A stretch of DNA of 64,000 nucleotides from Fen-1298 sp050015675. GTDB taxonomy: Bacteria > Bacteroidota > Ignavibacteria > UBA10030. The position numbers were made by a program, and so were the translations under genes. Positions 53,089 to 62,653 of the stretch are shown piece by piece; the first letter of the stretch is position 1; each line of letters opens with the position of its first letter. The DNA lies in assembly GCA_050015675.1 (NCBI GenBank), contig JBEKAY010000013.1, forward strand, positions 8,660-72,659, in the 5' to 3' direction. The notes under the pieces were generated by a model. That model was given only the letters and a program-made list of their open reading frames with translations, was not told the origin of the DNA and did no database searches.

Positions 53089-53997
53089 ATGGAAATCATC
53101 TATAACTTGATCATTCTGTCTATTCTCTTCCTTATTCAGGCGACATTTGTACTTCTCGTTGCCGGTCCGCTCATTCTCTTAAAACCCATTCGGCGGAAGA
53201 AGGATTGGTATGCGCGCTTCACGAATCTGTTAGAACCCAAAGATGCCGGACTTCCTCAAGAGAACTTGATTGTAGAGACGTTTGATGAATTTACATTACA
53301 CTGCTGGCTTGTGCGGCAGAAAAAGAAAGCACGCGGAACGATTATTTACCTTCATGGTGTCGGTGATTGTAAAACCGCAGGCGTAGCGTTTGCGCAATCT
53401 CTCTATAATAGAGGATTCAATATATTTCTCTATGATTCACGTGCGCATGGTGAAAGCGAAGGATATTATTGCACGTACGGCTTTTATGAAAAGCACGATG
53501 TCTCGGCAGTGATTTCATACTTACAGTCAAGAAAAGATATGAAGGTCGGCAAGATTGGAATCTATGGAACATCGATGGGTGGTGCAGTGGCAATTCAAGC
53601 CGCCGCTATTGATCCCCGGATTGCTTGCCTTGTTTCGGAAGGTAGCTATACTGCATTGCGGGTTGTGTTTGTGGATTACCAGAAACGGATTATCAAACTG
53701 CCTTGGCATTTCCTACGGAACATTGCACTGGTGCAATCACAAAGATTGGCAAACTTCAAAGCACGGCTCGTTGCACCAGTTGAAGACATTAAGCGTGTTC
53801 ACGTACCGGTCCTCATCGTTCATGGAAAAAAAGATTCGTTCATTAAAGCTGATTACTCCAAGTTGCTGTATGAAGCCGCCAACAAACCAAAGCAGCTTCT
53901 CCTCATCGACAGCGCTGACCATAACGATGTGTGGGAAGTTGGCGGTAAGATGTACGAAAATTCGATCGCCTCTTTTTTTGAAGAACATCTTACTTAA
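53089..53997 (+). CDS. Alpha/beta hydrolase, membrane-anchored
   Basis: 302 residues. One hydrophobic N-terminal segment (about residues 5-30). The fold shows the oxyanion HG in YLHGVGD (about 85), the nucleophile elbow GTSMGG with serine near 163, an acid in GKKDSF (about 245) and a histidine in SADHNDV (about 280). This resembles BAAT/BEM46-type serine hydrolases. The substrate is unknown. The gene ends just before the ORF6N gene. Confidence 0.85.
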   Translation: MEIIYNLIILSILFLIQATFVLLVAGPLILLKPIRRKKDWYARFTNLLEPKDAGLPQENLIVETFDEFTLHCWLVRQKKKARGTIIYLHGVGDCKTAGVAFAQSLYNRGFNIFLYDSRAHGESEGYYCTYGFYEKHDVSAVISYLQSRKDMKVGKIGIYGTSMGGAVAIQAAAIDPRIACLVSEGSYTALRVVFVDYQKRIIKLPWHFLRNIALVQSQRLANFKARLVAPVEDIKRVHVPVLIVHGKKDSFIKADYSKLLYEAANKPKQLLLIDSADHNDVWEVGGKMYENSIASFFEEHLT

Positions 53998-54008
53998 GGC
54001 GAGAATCT

Positions 54009-54599
54009 ATGCAATACAAAAAAGTGCGCTCAATAAAAAGTAAAACCATTATACCAATCAACTTAATTGAACAACGCATTTTCATCATACGCGGAGTAAA
54101 GGTAATGATTGACAGAGACATTGCCGAACTCTATGGAGCAGAAACAAAATATCTCAATCGTCAAGTGAGGCGAAACCGCGACCGTTTTCCTAATGAGTTC
54201 GTGTTTAGATTAACGAGAAAAGAAAAAGAAGAACTGGTGACAAATTGGCACCGGTTCGAATTGCTAAAACATTCTACCGCATTGCCATATGCTTTTACAG
54301 AACATGGTGTTGCAATGTTGGCTACTGTGCTAAAAAGTCAACAAGCAGTGCAAATGAGTATTCTCATCGTTAAGACTTTCGTTCGCCTGCGTGAAATTCT
54401 AACCAGTCATCGCGAATTGGCAGAAAAACTTCAACTACTCGAAACAAGGATTGATACACACGATCAGAAAATAAAATCAATTATAGATACAATTCACCAG
54501 CTGCTTCTTCCAAACGAGAAACCAAAACGCCAAATTGGATTCAGAGTTGCTGAGACTAACGCCGAATACAAACCAAGGAAAAGACGCGTCCGCTCATAA
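54009..54599 (+). CDS. ORF6N domain DNA-binding protein
   Basis: 196 residues. The ORF6N core is clear: RGVKVMIDRDIAELYG near residue 30, TKYLNRQVRRNRDRFP near 47, and LPYAFTEHGVAML near 98. The C-terminal third is a coiled coil followed by a basic tail. ORF6N proteins derive from phage regulators but are common as single chromosomal genes in this group of bacteria. No other phage gene is nearby. Target unknown. Confidence 0.85.
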   Translation: MQYKKVRSIKSKTIIPINLIEQRIFIIRGVKVMIDRDIAELYGAETKYLNRQVRRNRDRFPNEFVFRLTRKEKEELVTNWHRFELLKHSTALPYAFTEHGVAMLATVLKSQQAVQMSILIVKTFVRLREILTSHRELAEKLQLLETRIDTHDQKIKSIIDTIHQLLLPNEKPKRQIGFRVAETNAEYKPRKRRVRS

Positions 54600-54676
54600 C
54601 AATATATAGGAAATTGGCAGCAGAACGTACGAATATCCCATCGGAAAATTTCTCAGATTCTATTAGAAAAATCATG

Positions 54677-54709
54677 CCCTCTCCTCGCAGGAGAGGGTGA
54701 GGGTGAGGT
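54677..54709. repeat. Hairpin with GAGGGT tail
   Basis: Arms CCCTCTCCT (54677-54685) and AGGAGAGGG (54689-54697) around CGC, followed by TGAGGGTGAGG. This text is a widespread dispersed intergenic repeat in many bacterial genomes. It lies between the ORF6N gene and the M28 peptidase gene. One copy only in this window. Confidence 0.6.
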
Positions 54710-54763
54710 CAATGAATGGCACTATCGAAAAACATATTGTGTAGTTACAAGAATGGAGCTTTT

Positions 54764-57037
54764 ATGAAATTTTTCCTCACCCTTCTTTTTATCATTCCAT
54801 CTCTCTATTCACAGACACAATTTTCATCGGATAGCGCACTCTCCTATCTTAAAACTATTTCTGTTACAATTGGTGCGCGGCCAATGGGCTCGCCGAATGA
54901 ACGACGGGCGATGATGTTTGCACTCGGCAAATTTCGCGAGTTCGGATTGAACGAAACGTCTTTAATGGAAATACCTACCGCTGAAAACGATATGACACGT
55001 TCAGTAGTCAACACAAAGAGCGGTGTCGCAATCGGCGTGCTGCGTGGAAAAACAAGTCGCATCATTGTTATCGGCGGGCATATCGATTCCGCAGGGCCAA
55101 ACATCCCCGGTGCAAATGATGACGGATCAGGTGCTGCATCTGTTATAGAGCTTGCCCGCGTTCTATCAAAAGATCAACATCAATCCACAATTATTTTCTG
55201 CCTCTTCGGCGGCGAAGAAGCAGGACTTGTTGGCTCAAAATATTTTGTTCAACATTTTCCACATCTCGATAGCACCGCGCTCATGCTGCAATTAGATATG
55301 GCAAACGGCACCTGTTGGTTAATTCCTACGATAGAGAGCAAAAAAGGGAATACTCCGGTTTGGCTTGTGCAGGCAGCGTACGAAGAATTTAACAAACTCG
55401 GCTACTCAAGCTTATCATATCCCACACATTTTTTTACGTCGATGAGTTCTTTACCGGGCGGAGGTGTTGGTTCTGATCACGAGCCTTTTTTAGAAAAGAA
55501 TATTCCTGCCATCGACTTCACCTCTAATTTAAACGACCCGATCCACACACCGCAGGACGACTTCGAGCATTTTAAACCCAACGGTTTAAAACAAAGCGGC
55601 GATCTTGTGAATGCACTCGTTCACCGGTTTGATAATGGTGTGCCGGCAGAAAAAATCGGCAGTTATTATCTTCTGCAAATTGGGAACCATCTGCTCTTTC
55701 TTCCCATCTGGCTATTGTCTGCCTTTATTGCTCTTTCAATCATCATGGCACTCGGTGTTCTCCTCGTTGTTCGAAAGCGACGAACTGAAACGGAAAGAAG
55801 CCAGCGGCCTAAAGTTCCGGCGCTCAAACTTTTTCTATTCGCGTTCATTATTCAGTCCTTTGTATGGCTTTCGGAAAATGTTGTCGGGCTTCTCAAGGGC
55901 GTGCGCTATCCCTGGATTGCGCAACCGGAAGGATATTTCGTACTTGGATTTTTTGCCGCCCTCTTGGGAATTGCTCTCTCGCTCAAACTCACCCCGCGAA
56001 TTCGACTGAGTCACGACCCGTACCGATGGTTTCTCCGTATTGTTGTCTTCCTCTTCATATTTATATTTCTTTTTTCATTAATCGATACAAAGGTGGCATT
56101 GTATCCGACAATTGCGCTTTTCTTCCTTGCACTCGCAATGATTGTTCGTCAACCATGGCTGAAGCTTCTCTTCTGGTTTATCTCGCCGCATTTTATGTTC
56201 CGATTAATGTTTTCAGAAGGATTCGTTTTTCTTGGACGAACTATGGCGTTGCATGCCACTCAATTGACTTGGATGTACGTTGCTTTGAACATTTTCTATA
56301 TTTTGTTCTTTGCGCTTTGGTCGTTTCCGTTTTTGCTTGGTTTTGCTGCAATCTATTACGACTGCGGCATCAATCTATTATGGCTGAAACAATGGCGATC
56401 GCGAAGCGGGCTTATTGCTTTCTGTGCATTGTTTCTGCTCTGTGGAATAACTCTTCTGTTCATTCCATCTTATTCCGATGAATGGCGGCAAAGTATCGCA
56501 ATCAATCAGACATTGGATTTGAACACTGGAAAAGGAAAGGTGCTGCTGAAAAGCAGCGAGTATCTCAAAAACCTCTGTGTGCATCTTGCCGATAAAGACA
56601 CAAACATTTCATCGTGGGATCGAGAACTTCTTCTCAAGGAATTTACATTTGATCGAATACCTTGGATTCATATTGAGCATACTAACATTATTTCTTCAGA
56701 CTCAAATACGACATTTGATATATTGGCGAAAGTTCACTTCAAATATCGTCCGATTAATTTCACCCTCACATACAGCGCTGGGAAGAACAAAATTGATAAT
56801 GTTTCCTCAACGGACGTTGCAAATATAACAGATCATGCTGTATCCTTGCGCTGGCAATCTCTTCCGGATACAGTAATGATGATACCGATTCATTTTAGTG
56901 TGGCAAAGGCAGACAGCGTTACAGAGACGATCGAGGCAAAGTTTACGGAGATGATAGAGCCCGTACGCATTGAGAAAGAGCTTACCAATATCATACCTCA
57001 AACAACATTGCAGCGGACAGAAGTCATTAAACGATAA
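54764..57037 (+). CDS. M28-family metallopeptidase with a multi-helix membrane domain
   Basis: 757 residues from the ATG at 54764, with GGAG just upstream; an earlier ATG at 54716 is less likely. After a signal peptide (FFLTLLFIIPSLYS) the zinc-binding set of M28 aminopeptidases is complete: GGHIDSAGP, GANDDGSGA, FGGEEAGL, QLDMANG and SDHEPF (residues about 90-250). From about 325 there are some eight or nine membrane helices, then a soluble C-terminal domain. This layout resembles eukaryotic Ermp1-like M28 proteins. Substrate unknown, probably peptides released in the periplasm. Confidence 0.88.
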   Translation: MKFFLTLLFIIPSLYSQTQFSSDSALSYLKTISVTIGARPMGSPNERRAMMFALGKFREFGLNETSLMEIPTAENDMTRSVVNTKSGVAIGVLRGKTSRIIVIGGHIDSAGPNIPGANDDGSGAASVIELARVLSKDQHQSTIIFCLFGGEEAGLVGSKYFVQHFPHLDSTALMLQLDMANGTCWLIPTIESKKGNTPVWLVQAAYEEFNKLGYSSLSYPTHFFTSMSSLPGGGVGSDHEPFLEKNIPAIDFTSNLNDPIHTPQDDFEHFKPNGLKQSGDLVNALVHRFDNGVPAEKIGSYYLLQIGNHLLFLPIWLLSAFIALSIIMALGVLLVVRKRRTETERSQRPKVPALKLFLFAFIIQSFVWLSENVVGLLKGVRYPWIAQPEGYFVLGFFAALLGIALSLKLTPRIRLSHDPYRWFLRIVVFLFIFIFLFSLIDTKVALYPTIALFFLALAMIVRQPWLKLLFWFISPHFMFRLMFSEGFVFLGRTMALHATQLTWMYVALNIFYILFFALWSFPFLLGFAAIYYDCGINLLWLKQWRSRSGLIAFCALFLLCGITLLFIPSYSDEWRQSIAINQTLDLNTGKGKVLLKSSEYLKNLCVHLADKDTNISSWDRELLLKEFTFDRIPWIHIEHTNIISSDSNTTFDILAKVHFKYRPINFTLTYSAGKNKIDNVSSTDVANITDHAVSLRWQSLPDTVMMIPIHFSVAKADSVTETIEAKFTEMIEPVRIEKELTNIIPQTTLQRTEVIKR

Positions 57038-57072
57038 TGGCGTAAATCGTTTTTATTTCAGTGGAAGGCGAT

Positions 57073-57105
57073 ACCTCTCCGACCGCTTTTAGCGATCGGA
57101 GAGGT
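57073..57105. terminator. Strong hairpin between convergent genes
   Basis: Perfect 10-bp arms ACCTCTCCGA and TCGGAGAGGT enclose a second stem CGCT/AGCG. It lies between the convergent peptidase and rlmD genes and could end transcription from both sides, though the flanking T-tracts are weak. Confidence 0.65.
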
Positions 57106-57124
57106 AATAGAAAGATCATCTAAG

Positions 57125-58603
57125 TTACCTTCTGTGTAAAAGCGCTACGTTCTCAATGTGGAACGTATGCGGAAACATATCTACCGGTTGAAGTTTGATC
57201 AACTGATATTTTTCAGTACAAAGTAATTTCACATCGCGCGCCTGCGTTGCAGGATTACAGCTCACATACACGATGCGCTCCGGTGCCAGTCCAAGAATTT
57301 CCTCTACAACTTTAGGATGCATACCGTTACGGGGTGGATCGATGACAAGAACATCCGGTTTCCGGTGAGACGACATCCACGATGTATCTTTGGTCAGCCG
57401 ATCTTTTAAATCTCCAAGCAAGAAATGGCAATTCGTAATACCATTTGATTGCGCATTTTTTTCAGCATCACGAATCGCACTCTCAACAGACTCAATACCA
57501 ACAACTTCCTTCACTGAATCCGAAATGAAAATAGCAATAGAACCTGTGCCAGAATAAAGATCGAACACAACATCCGTCGATTTGAGTTCACCAAATTCTT
57601 TTACCACACCATAGAGTTTCTCTGCCTGTGCTACGTTTGTCTGAAAGAATGAACTTGCTGAGATAGAGAAATTATGATTGCCCAACCGTTCATGAATCCA
57701 TCCATTGCCGAGATAGATATTTTCTGTTTCCCCAAATGCAATTTGTGCTTTCTTGCTGTTAATTGTGTTCACTACAGTAGTCACTTGCTCAACATTCGCC
57801 TTCAATTCTGCCGCATATTGTTTCATCACATCCGAACGATTTTCGAATGTCACGAGATTTGCCATCACTTCTTTTGTCTTCTTGTCCCGTTGTACGGGAT
57901 TCCGTACAGCGGAACTTTCGCGAATAACAAGGAAGCGGAGATAACCGCTGTTGCGATCCGAATCATATACGTTAAGATGATTCCGCCGGGCAAAGTCGCG
58001 AGTGAAATTTAAAATATGATTGGAAACAATAGACTGCAAATGACATTCATCAATATCCAGAACTTTATCGTAGCGCTGTGGAACATGCAAACCCAGAAAA
58101 ATTGGCGCTTTGGAATTGGGGATTGGTATGTTGATTTCTTCAATCGGCAAACGAAAATCGTCAATCACAGATGGCTTTTCCGTCAGCCATTGTTTCTCGG
58201 CAAACGAATATTCCATTTTTCCGCGATAGAAATAAATTTCATCCGCACCAATAATGGGAAGAATAGCGAGATTGGCAAATCCACCGATGCGCTCGAATGA
58301 ATCAACTACTTGTTGCTGTTTAAACCGAAGCTGTGCTTGATACTCCACATGCTGCCACTTGCATCCGCCGCAAACACCAAAATACTTACAGCGCGGCTCC
58401 ACACGCAACGGTGATGGACGTTCAATGCGAACAACTTTCGCTTCTGCGAAACTTTTCTTGATCTTCAACAGCTTTGCAATTACCACATCGCCGGGGACAG
58501 CATTTTCAACAAAGACGACTAATCCTTCATGGCGGGCAACGGCTTTACCTTCAAAAGCTGCATCTGTAATTTCAAGTAGTAACTCATCACCGCGTTTCAG
58601 CAT
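57125..58603 (-). CDS. rlmD: 23S rRNA (uracil-5-)-methyltransferase RlmD/RumA-like
   Basis: 492 residues. A TRAM RNA-binding domain (about 5-60) is followed by the [4Fe-4S] cysteines CKYFGVCGGCKWQH near residue 72. The SAM-binding motif FDLYSGTGSIAIF is near 343 and the catalytic site VSCNPATQARD near 453. The enzyme methylates C5 of a uridine in 23S rRNA (or tRNA, as in TrmA-like members). Length and cluster are normal. The next upstream gene is 160 nt away behind a terminator, so it is probably transcribed alone. Confidence 0.92.
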   Translation of the reverse strand: MLKRGDELLLEITDAAFEGKAVARHEGLVVFVENAVPGDVVIAKLLKIKKSFAEAKVVRIERPSPLRVEPRCKYFGVCGGCKWQHVEYQAQLRFKQQQVVDSFERIGGFANLAILPIIGADEIYFYRGKMEYSFAEKQWLTEKPSVIDDFRLPIEEINIPIPNSKAPIFLGLHVPQRYDKVLDIDECHLQSIVSNHILNFTRDFARRNHLNVYDSDRNSGYLRFLVIRESSAVRNPVQRDKKTKEVMANLVTFENRSDVMKQYAAELKANVEQVTTVVNTINSKKAQIAFGETENIYLGNGWIHERLGNHNFSISASSFFQTNVAQAEKLYGVVKEFGELKSTDVVFDLYSGTGSIAIFISDSVKEVVGIESVESAIRDAEKNAQSNGITNCHFLLGDLKDRLTKDTSWMSSHRKPDVLVIDPPRNGMHPKVVEEILGLAPERIVYVSCNPATQARDVKLLCTEKYQLIKLQPVDMFPHTFHIENVALLHRR

Positions 58604-58626
58604 TGTGTCCTTTTGAATGATTTTGT

Positions 58627-58643
58627 ATCACGCTTTGCGTGAT
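58627..58643. terminator. Short hairpin upstream of rlmD
   Basis: ATCACGC/GCGTGAT around TTT, seven base pairs, 24 nt before the rlmD start. It may be a minor terminator or a leader hairpin. Confidence 0.35.
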
Positions 58644-58680
58644 TCATTATTAGGCTTCCAGCTCTTCTAAGAATAAAAAA

Positions 58681-58700
58681 CCTCCGAACATTGCCGGAGG
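58681..58700 (-). terminator. Intrinsic terminator after the phosphohexomutase gene
   Basis: On the minus strand CCTCCG and CGGAGG arms enclose an eight-base loop and are followed by six T. It lies 62 nt beyond the stop at 58763. Confidence 0.8.
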
Positions 58701-58762
58701 TTCTCTCAACTACTCTGCGCCAGAGGCGCATCCACCTTTGGCGGAAAAGACTTCTCACTCAA

Positions 58763-60163
58763 CTACACTCCGCGCGCCGCCTTTAACAATGTTTCTACTT
58801 TTTCGGGCGTCTCTGCTTCTGCGTAGAACCGAATCAGCGGTTCCGTTCCAGAGGCACGCACTAATACCCAACCGTTTTCGACAAAGAGTTTGAAGCCATC
58901 CTTTGTTTCGATTCGCTGGATTGGAAATCCTGCAATCTGTTTCGGGCCTTTTTTATAGAATACCATGATGCGATTCTTTTCCTTTTCGGTCAGATGGGCA
59001 TCGTTCCGGTTGAAATAATACCAGCCAAATTCATTCATAAGTTCGGAGACCAATTCGCTTAGTTTCTTCTTCCGTGTAGCCATGATTTCTGCAAGCAATA
59101 GACCGATATACGTACCGTCACGCTCCGGAAGATGCCCTTTGACAGCAAGTCCACCGCTTTCTTCTGCCGCAATAAGTATATCGCCTTCTACCATAAGTCG
59201 GCAGAGGTACTTGAACCCAACGGGTGTTTCGTGCAGAACTAAACCGTATTTTTTGCACATTTTATCAATGATCTGACTGACAGAGAATGACTTCGCCACT
59301 TCGCCGGTCATCTTTTTCTCTTCAATAAAATATTTTAAAAGAAGTGCGAAGATACGATGTGAATCGACGAAGTTCCCTTTCTCATCGAATGCACCAATGC
59401 GGTCTGCATCACCGTCGGTTGCAATACCAATGTCACAACCGTTCTTCACAATTGCCTCGATCAATCCAGGTGCATTTTGCGGTAACGGTTCAGGATGACT
59501 TCCGCCAAACGATGGATTGAAGTCACCGCGAATCGAAATCTTCAACGGAAGAATTTGGTCCATCACTCCTTGACCCGCGCCATGCATAGCGTCGTATGCA
59601 ATTTTAATTCCGGAAGATTTGATGAGATCGATATTGATTTTGCTTTTGATATCTTCGATGTAGACAGATGTGAAATCAATCTTCTTAATCACACCCTTCT
59701 TAAGCAATTCTTCAAAAGACTTTTTACTTTCTACTTTTAACTTTATTACTTTCTTAAGTTCTTTCTCAACTTTTGCAATCGTCTCCGGAAAAGCGGGACC
59801 GCCAAAGTCGCCTTTGATCTTGAAGCCGTTATACCTTGCCGGGTTGTGGCTTGCTGTGATAACTACTCCGCCGGCAGCGTTCAATTTCTTAGTTAGTAAC
59901 GAGACCATAGGCGTTGAAGAAATTTTATCCGAGATAATGACTTTGATGCCCCGGTTAGCGATTACTTCGGCGGTCTTCTCAGCAAATTCTTTTGAAAGAA
60001 ATCTAGAATCATAACCAATAACAATACCATTCTTGATCTTCTTGTGTTTCTTATAATAATTCGCCGTCGCCAATGCAACCTTCGCAATGTTTTCAAATGT
60101 AAAGTCGTCGGCAATAACACCGCGCCAGCCATCTGTTCCGAATTTAATTTGTGGTGTTGCCAT
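58763..60163 (-). CDS. Phosphoglucomutase/phosphomannomutase family protein
   Basis: 466 residues. The phosphoserine loop is TASHNPARYNGF (serine near residue 103), the metal loop DGDADRIGAF near 242, the sugar-recognition EESGG near 330 and the phosphate-binding SGTEPLIRF near 443. The enzyme interconverts hexose-1- and hexose-6-phosphates, which feeds nucleotide-sugar synthesis such as the Wbp pathway. Substrate specificity (glucose, mannose or glucosamine) is not readable. Transcription appears to be separate from enolase, since a strong terminator lies between them. Confidence 0.9.
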   Translation of the reverse strand: MATPQIKFGTDGWRGVIADDFTFENIAKVALATANYYKKHKKIKNGIVIGYDSRFLSKEFAEKTAEVIANRGIKVIISDKISSTPMVSLLTKKLNAAGGVVITASHNPARYNGFKIKGDFGGPAFPETIAKVEKELKKVIKLKVESKKSFEELLKKGVIKKIDFTSVYIEDIKSKINIDLIKSSGIKIAYDAMHGAGQGVMDQILPLKISIRGDFNPSFGGSHPEPLPQNAPGLIEAIVKNGCDIGIATDGDADRIGAFDEKGNFVDSHRIFALLLKYFIEEKKMTGEVAKSFSVSQIIDKMCKKYGLVLHETPVGFKYLCRLMVEGDILIAAEESGGLAVKGHLPERDGTYIGLLLAEIMATRKKKLSELVSELMNEFGWYYFNRNDAHLTEKEKNRIMVFYKKGPKQIAGFPIQRIETKDGFKLFVENGWVLVRASGTEPLIRFYAEAETPEKVETLLKAARGV

Positions 60164-60188
60164 AATTTCTTTCTCTCTTTAAGAATAA

Positions 60189-60223
60189 AAAGCTGGAAGG
60201 GGATTCTGCCCCCTTCCAGCTTT
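60189..60223 (-). terminator. Intrinsic terminator after enolase
   Basis: A 14-bp stem (AAAGCTGGAAGGGG pairing with CCCCTTCCAGCTTT) with a short loop, followed on the minus strand by T-rich sequence, 20 nt beyond the enolase stop. It separates eno from the mutase gene. Confidence 0.85.
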
Positions 60224-60242
60224 ATTGAAGAATGTATTCTTT

Positions 60243-61538
60243 TTACAGTTTCGCGTTCACTGCCGACTTGCCGGCGTAGATTGCATTTGTCCCAAGTTCT
60301 TCTTCAATTCGCATCAATTGATTATACTTTGCAATGCGGTCTGTGCGGCTTGCAGAACCAGTCTTGATCATACCGCAATTTGTTGCAACAGCAATATCAG
60401 CAATAGTGGTGTCTTCCGTTTCACCGGAACGGTGACTGATCACAGAAGTGTAGCTTGCCTTCTTTGCCATCTCAACGGCATCAAGTGTCTCGGTGAGTGT
60501 GCCGATCTGATTCACCTTGATGAGAATGGAATTCGCAACACCCATCTTGATTCCTTTTGCGAGATACTCAACGTTCGTGACAAATACGTCATCACCGACA
60601 AGCTGAATTTTTTTGCCGATAGTATCTGTAAGAAGTTTCCATCCATCCCAATCGCCTTCTGCCATTCCGTCTTCCAACGAAGCAATCGGATATTGCTTTA
60701 CCCAGTTTTCATAGAACTTTACCATTTCTTCTGATGATTTTTCAGATTTATCCGATTTGCTGAATATATATTTTTTCTTACCCGTATCGTAGAATTCACT
60801 CGCCGCCGGATCGAGTGCAATGTAAATCTGTTTCCCCGGCTTGTATCCAGCTTTTGTGATTGCTTCAAGAATAACTTCGATGGCTTCGTCATTCGATTTC
60901 AAATTTGGAGCAAACCCTCCTTCATCGCCAACAGCGGTATTGTATCCTCTTTTCTTCAACACACCTTTGAGTGTGTGAAAAACTTCTGCACCACTGCGCA
61001 GCGCTTCGGCAAACGTAGGAAGCCCGACCGGGAAAATCATGAATTCCTGAAAATCCACATTGTTATCGGCGTGCGAGCCGCCATTTACGATATTCATCAT
61101 TGGCGCAGGAAGAACTTTTGCATTCGTTCCGCCGATGTACCGGTAGAGAGGCATCTTCAAAGATTGAGCAGCTGCTTTCGCAACTGCTAACGACACGCCA
61201 AGGATGGCGTTTGCGCCAAGCTTCCCTTTGGTCGGCGTGCCATCGAGCGCAATCATCATCTTGTCGATACCAACTTGATCAAGAGCGTCGAAGCCGACGA
61301 CTTCTTTGCAAATGATGTTATTCACATTCTTCACTGCCTTCAGAACGCCTTTGCCAAGATAGCGTGTTTTATCGCCATCACGCAGCTCGACTGCTTCGTT
61401 TTCGCCGGTGGAAGCGCCGCTGGGAATTGCTGCGCGGCCTATCGTGCCGTTTTCTAATTCAACTTCAACTTCAATTGTAGGATTGCCGCGGGAATCGAGA
61501 ATCTCGCGCGCCCAAACATCTGTAATTGTTTGTGACAT
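60243..61538 (-). CDS. eno: Enolase
   Basis: 431 residues, normal for the family. AREILDSRGNPTIEVEV opens the protein, SGASTGENEAVELRDGD follows near 40, GDEGGFAPNL near 205, IASLEDGMAEGDW near 287, and the signature ILIKVNQIGTLTET near 340. The enzyme converts 2-phosphoglycerate to PEP in glycolysis. It is the first transcribed gene of this stretch, with its own terminator. Confidence 0.97.
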   Translation of the reverse strand: MSQTITDVWAREILDSRGNPTIEVEVELENGTIGRAAIPSGASTGENEAVELRDGDKTRYLGKGVLKAVKNVNNIICKEVVGFDALDQVGIDKMMIALDGTPTKGKLGANAILGVSLAVAKAAAQSLKMPLYRYIGGTNAKVLPAPMMNIVNGGSHADNNVDFQEFMIFPVGLPTFAEALRSGAEVFHTLKGVLKKRGYNTAVGDEGGFAPNLKSNDEAIEVILEAITKAGYKPGKQIYIALDPAASEFYDTGKKKYIFSKSDKSEKSSEEMVKFYENWVKQYPIASLEDGMAEGDWDGWKLLTDTIGKKIQLVGDDVFVTNVEYLAKGIKMGVANSILIKVNQIGTLTETLDAVEMAKKASYTSVISHRSGETEDTTIADIAVATNCGMIKTGSASRTDRIAKYNQLMRIEEELGTNAIYAGKSAVNAKL

Positions 61539-61949
61539 TGTATTGCTCCAAAAATGATTAGTGTCAGTAAGATTTATGTGTTCAACATGAATTATGATCC
61601 CGAATTCCGCCCATGCAGATTCGAGATGAGGCTGTCCAAAATAATTCCGAACGGCTTTAATTAAGCCAAATTTTGGTGGAAATGCAATTTCTAATAACTG
61701 GTAATAAAAGCATTAGGTAGGATTTCTTCGGAAAAATAATGAGTGAGAGCGGGTTGGCATCACAGATTTTAGAATGGTTCTGATTTGCTCACTCCATAGA
61801 AGCGATGCAATTCTATGACCGACATTGTTTCGTGCACTTACGGATGGATTAACATATTCTCCCTTTGATCATTTTCATTAATGGTTCTGCTAAGAAGGCT
61901 CTCCTTCTTAGCAGGGTCATTGTCTTTATTAAGTACTGGCCGAAACACG
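61539..61949. other. Intergenic region upstream of enolase
   Basis: About 410 bases, probably containing the eno promoter. It also holds a perfect 12-bp hairpin at 61887-61914. GAGGCTGTCCAAAA at about 61636 recalls an insertion-sequence end, but no partner is found. Confidence 0.45.
61887..61914. terminator. Perfect 12-bp hairpin
   Basis: CTGCTAAGAAGG and CCTTCTTAGCAG around CTCT, between enolase and the truncated hydrolase. It lies 36 nt beyond the hydrolase stop on the minus strand, so it may be its terminator. No T-run follows. Confidence 0.5.
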
Positions 61950-62267
61950 CTATTTAATCTCTTCAACAACTAAACCGGCTTCATTCATGCCTCCAATTGG
62001 ATTTTCTTTGCCATATTGATTAAATGTTATACTGCCATACTTTGAAATCCAGCCAGCTGATATATCATCATATGGGAAAAAAGCTGTTTTCTTGACATTC
62101 CGTTTGTTAATCATCAAATATCCATATCCAATAATGTGATCTTGGTTCTTCCCAAATACTATATTGATGCTATCTCTCAAACAAAATGTTGTACAACCAA
62201 AGGTTTGTTGAATATTTAGAATGAAAACAAATAACATAATTCCTAAAAAACTTATTCTCTTTCTCAT
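61950..62267 (-). pseudogene. Truncated choloylglycine-hydrolase-family (Ntn) protein
   Basis: 105 residues. A signal peptide ends at FGC, and the cysteine at about 25 (CTTFCL) would be the N-terminal nucleophile of a linear amide C-N hydrolase. FGKNQDH and GGMNEAGLVVEE follow, as in the N-terminal quarter of such enzymes, which run to about 330 residues. The frame stops right after this block, so the protein is cut short and probably inactive. A natural short form is less likely. Confidence 0.6.
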
Positions 62268-62291
62268 AATTTGATTCCTTTATTAAATAAA

Positions 62292-62570
62292 TCACATATC
62301 CTTGATGCAACGAACAGAAAATCCATTCGCCTTACTGTGTGCCTTGTCTCTTAAGATAACAGCACTATTGTACATTATGAACTGGCTATATTCGTGATTA
62401 TCCTCCTCAGTAGAATCCCTGGCAATGGCCTGCGGCTCGTGTACCACCTCGGAACAAACGGACACAGGAGTGACAATTTTGTTCTCTTGCGCAGAGAGAC
62501 CGATCGCCAGCAACAACAGGTTCACTATTCCAATACTACAGAGGCTGTGTGAAAATAGGGTGACAAGCAC
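62292..62570 (-). pseudogene. FISUMP-type fragment
   Basis: 92 codons. A signal-peptide-like stretch (NLLLLAIGLSAQ) is joined to GFSVRCIKDM, which is the typical end of Fibrobacter succinogenes major paralogous domain (FISUMP) proteins. The body of that domain, about 150 residues, is missing. Its apparent GTG start lies within the inverted-repeat element at 62540-62639, so the true 5' end was displaced. Probably a deleted exported protein. Confidence 0.45.
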
Positions 62571-62639
62571 ATTTTGAGTTCGTTTTTAGAATGAAATCAA
62601 AACATTTTTCGTAAAAACCCGAATTTTCACACAGCCTCT
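62540..62639. mobile_element. 100-bp element with perfect 17-bp terminal inverted repeats (MITE-like)
   Basis: AGAGGCTGTGTGAAAAT at 62540-62556 is repeated exactly inverted at 62623-62639, and the match continues weakly inward (AGGGT/CGGGT). GAGGCTGTGTGAAAA is a familiar type of insertion-sequence end. There is no transposase inside, so this is a MITE or an internally deleted IS. A target-site duplication is not clear. Confidence 0.7.
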
Positions 62640-62653
62640 ACAAACCAAGGTTT

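Noticed and set aside
54009..54599. ORF6N protein as the sign of a prophage
   Set aside because: No capsid, tail, integrase or lysis gene is nearby; the neighbours are ordinary chromosomal genes.
61628..61650. GAGGCTGTCCAAAA as one end of an insertion sequence
   Set aside because: No matching inverted end within the following 2 kb, so it is not supported as an element.
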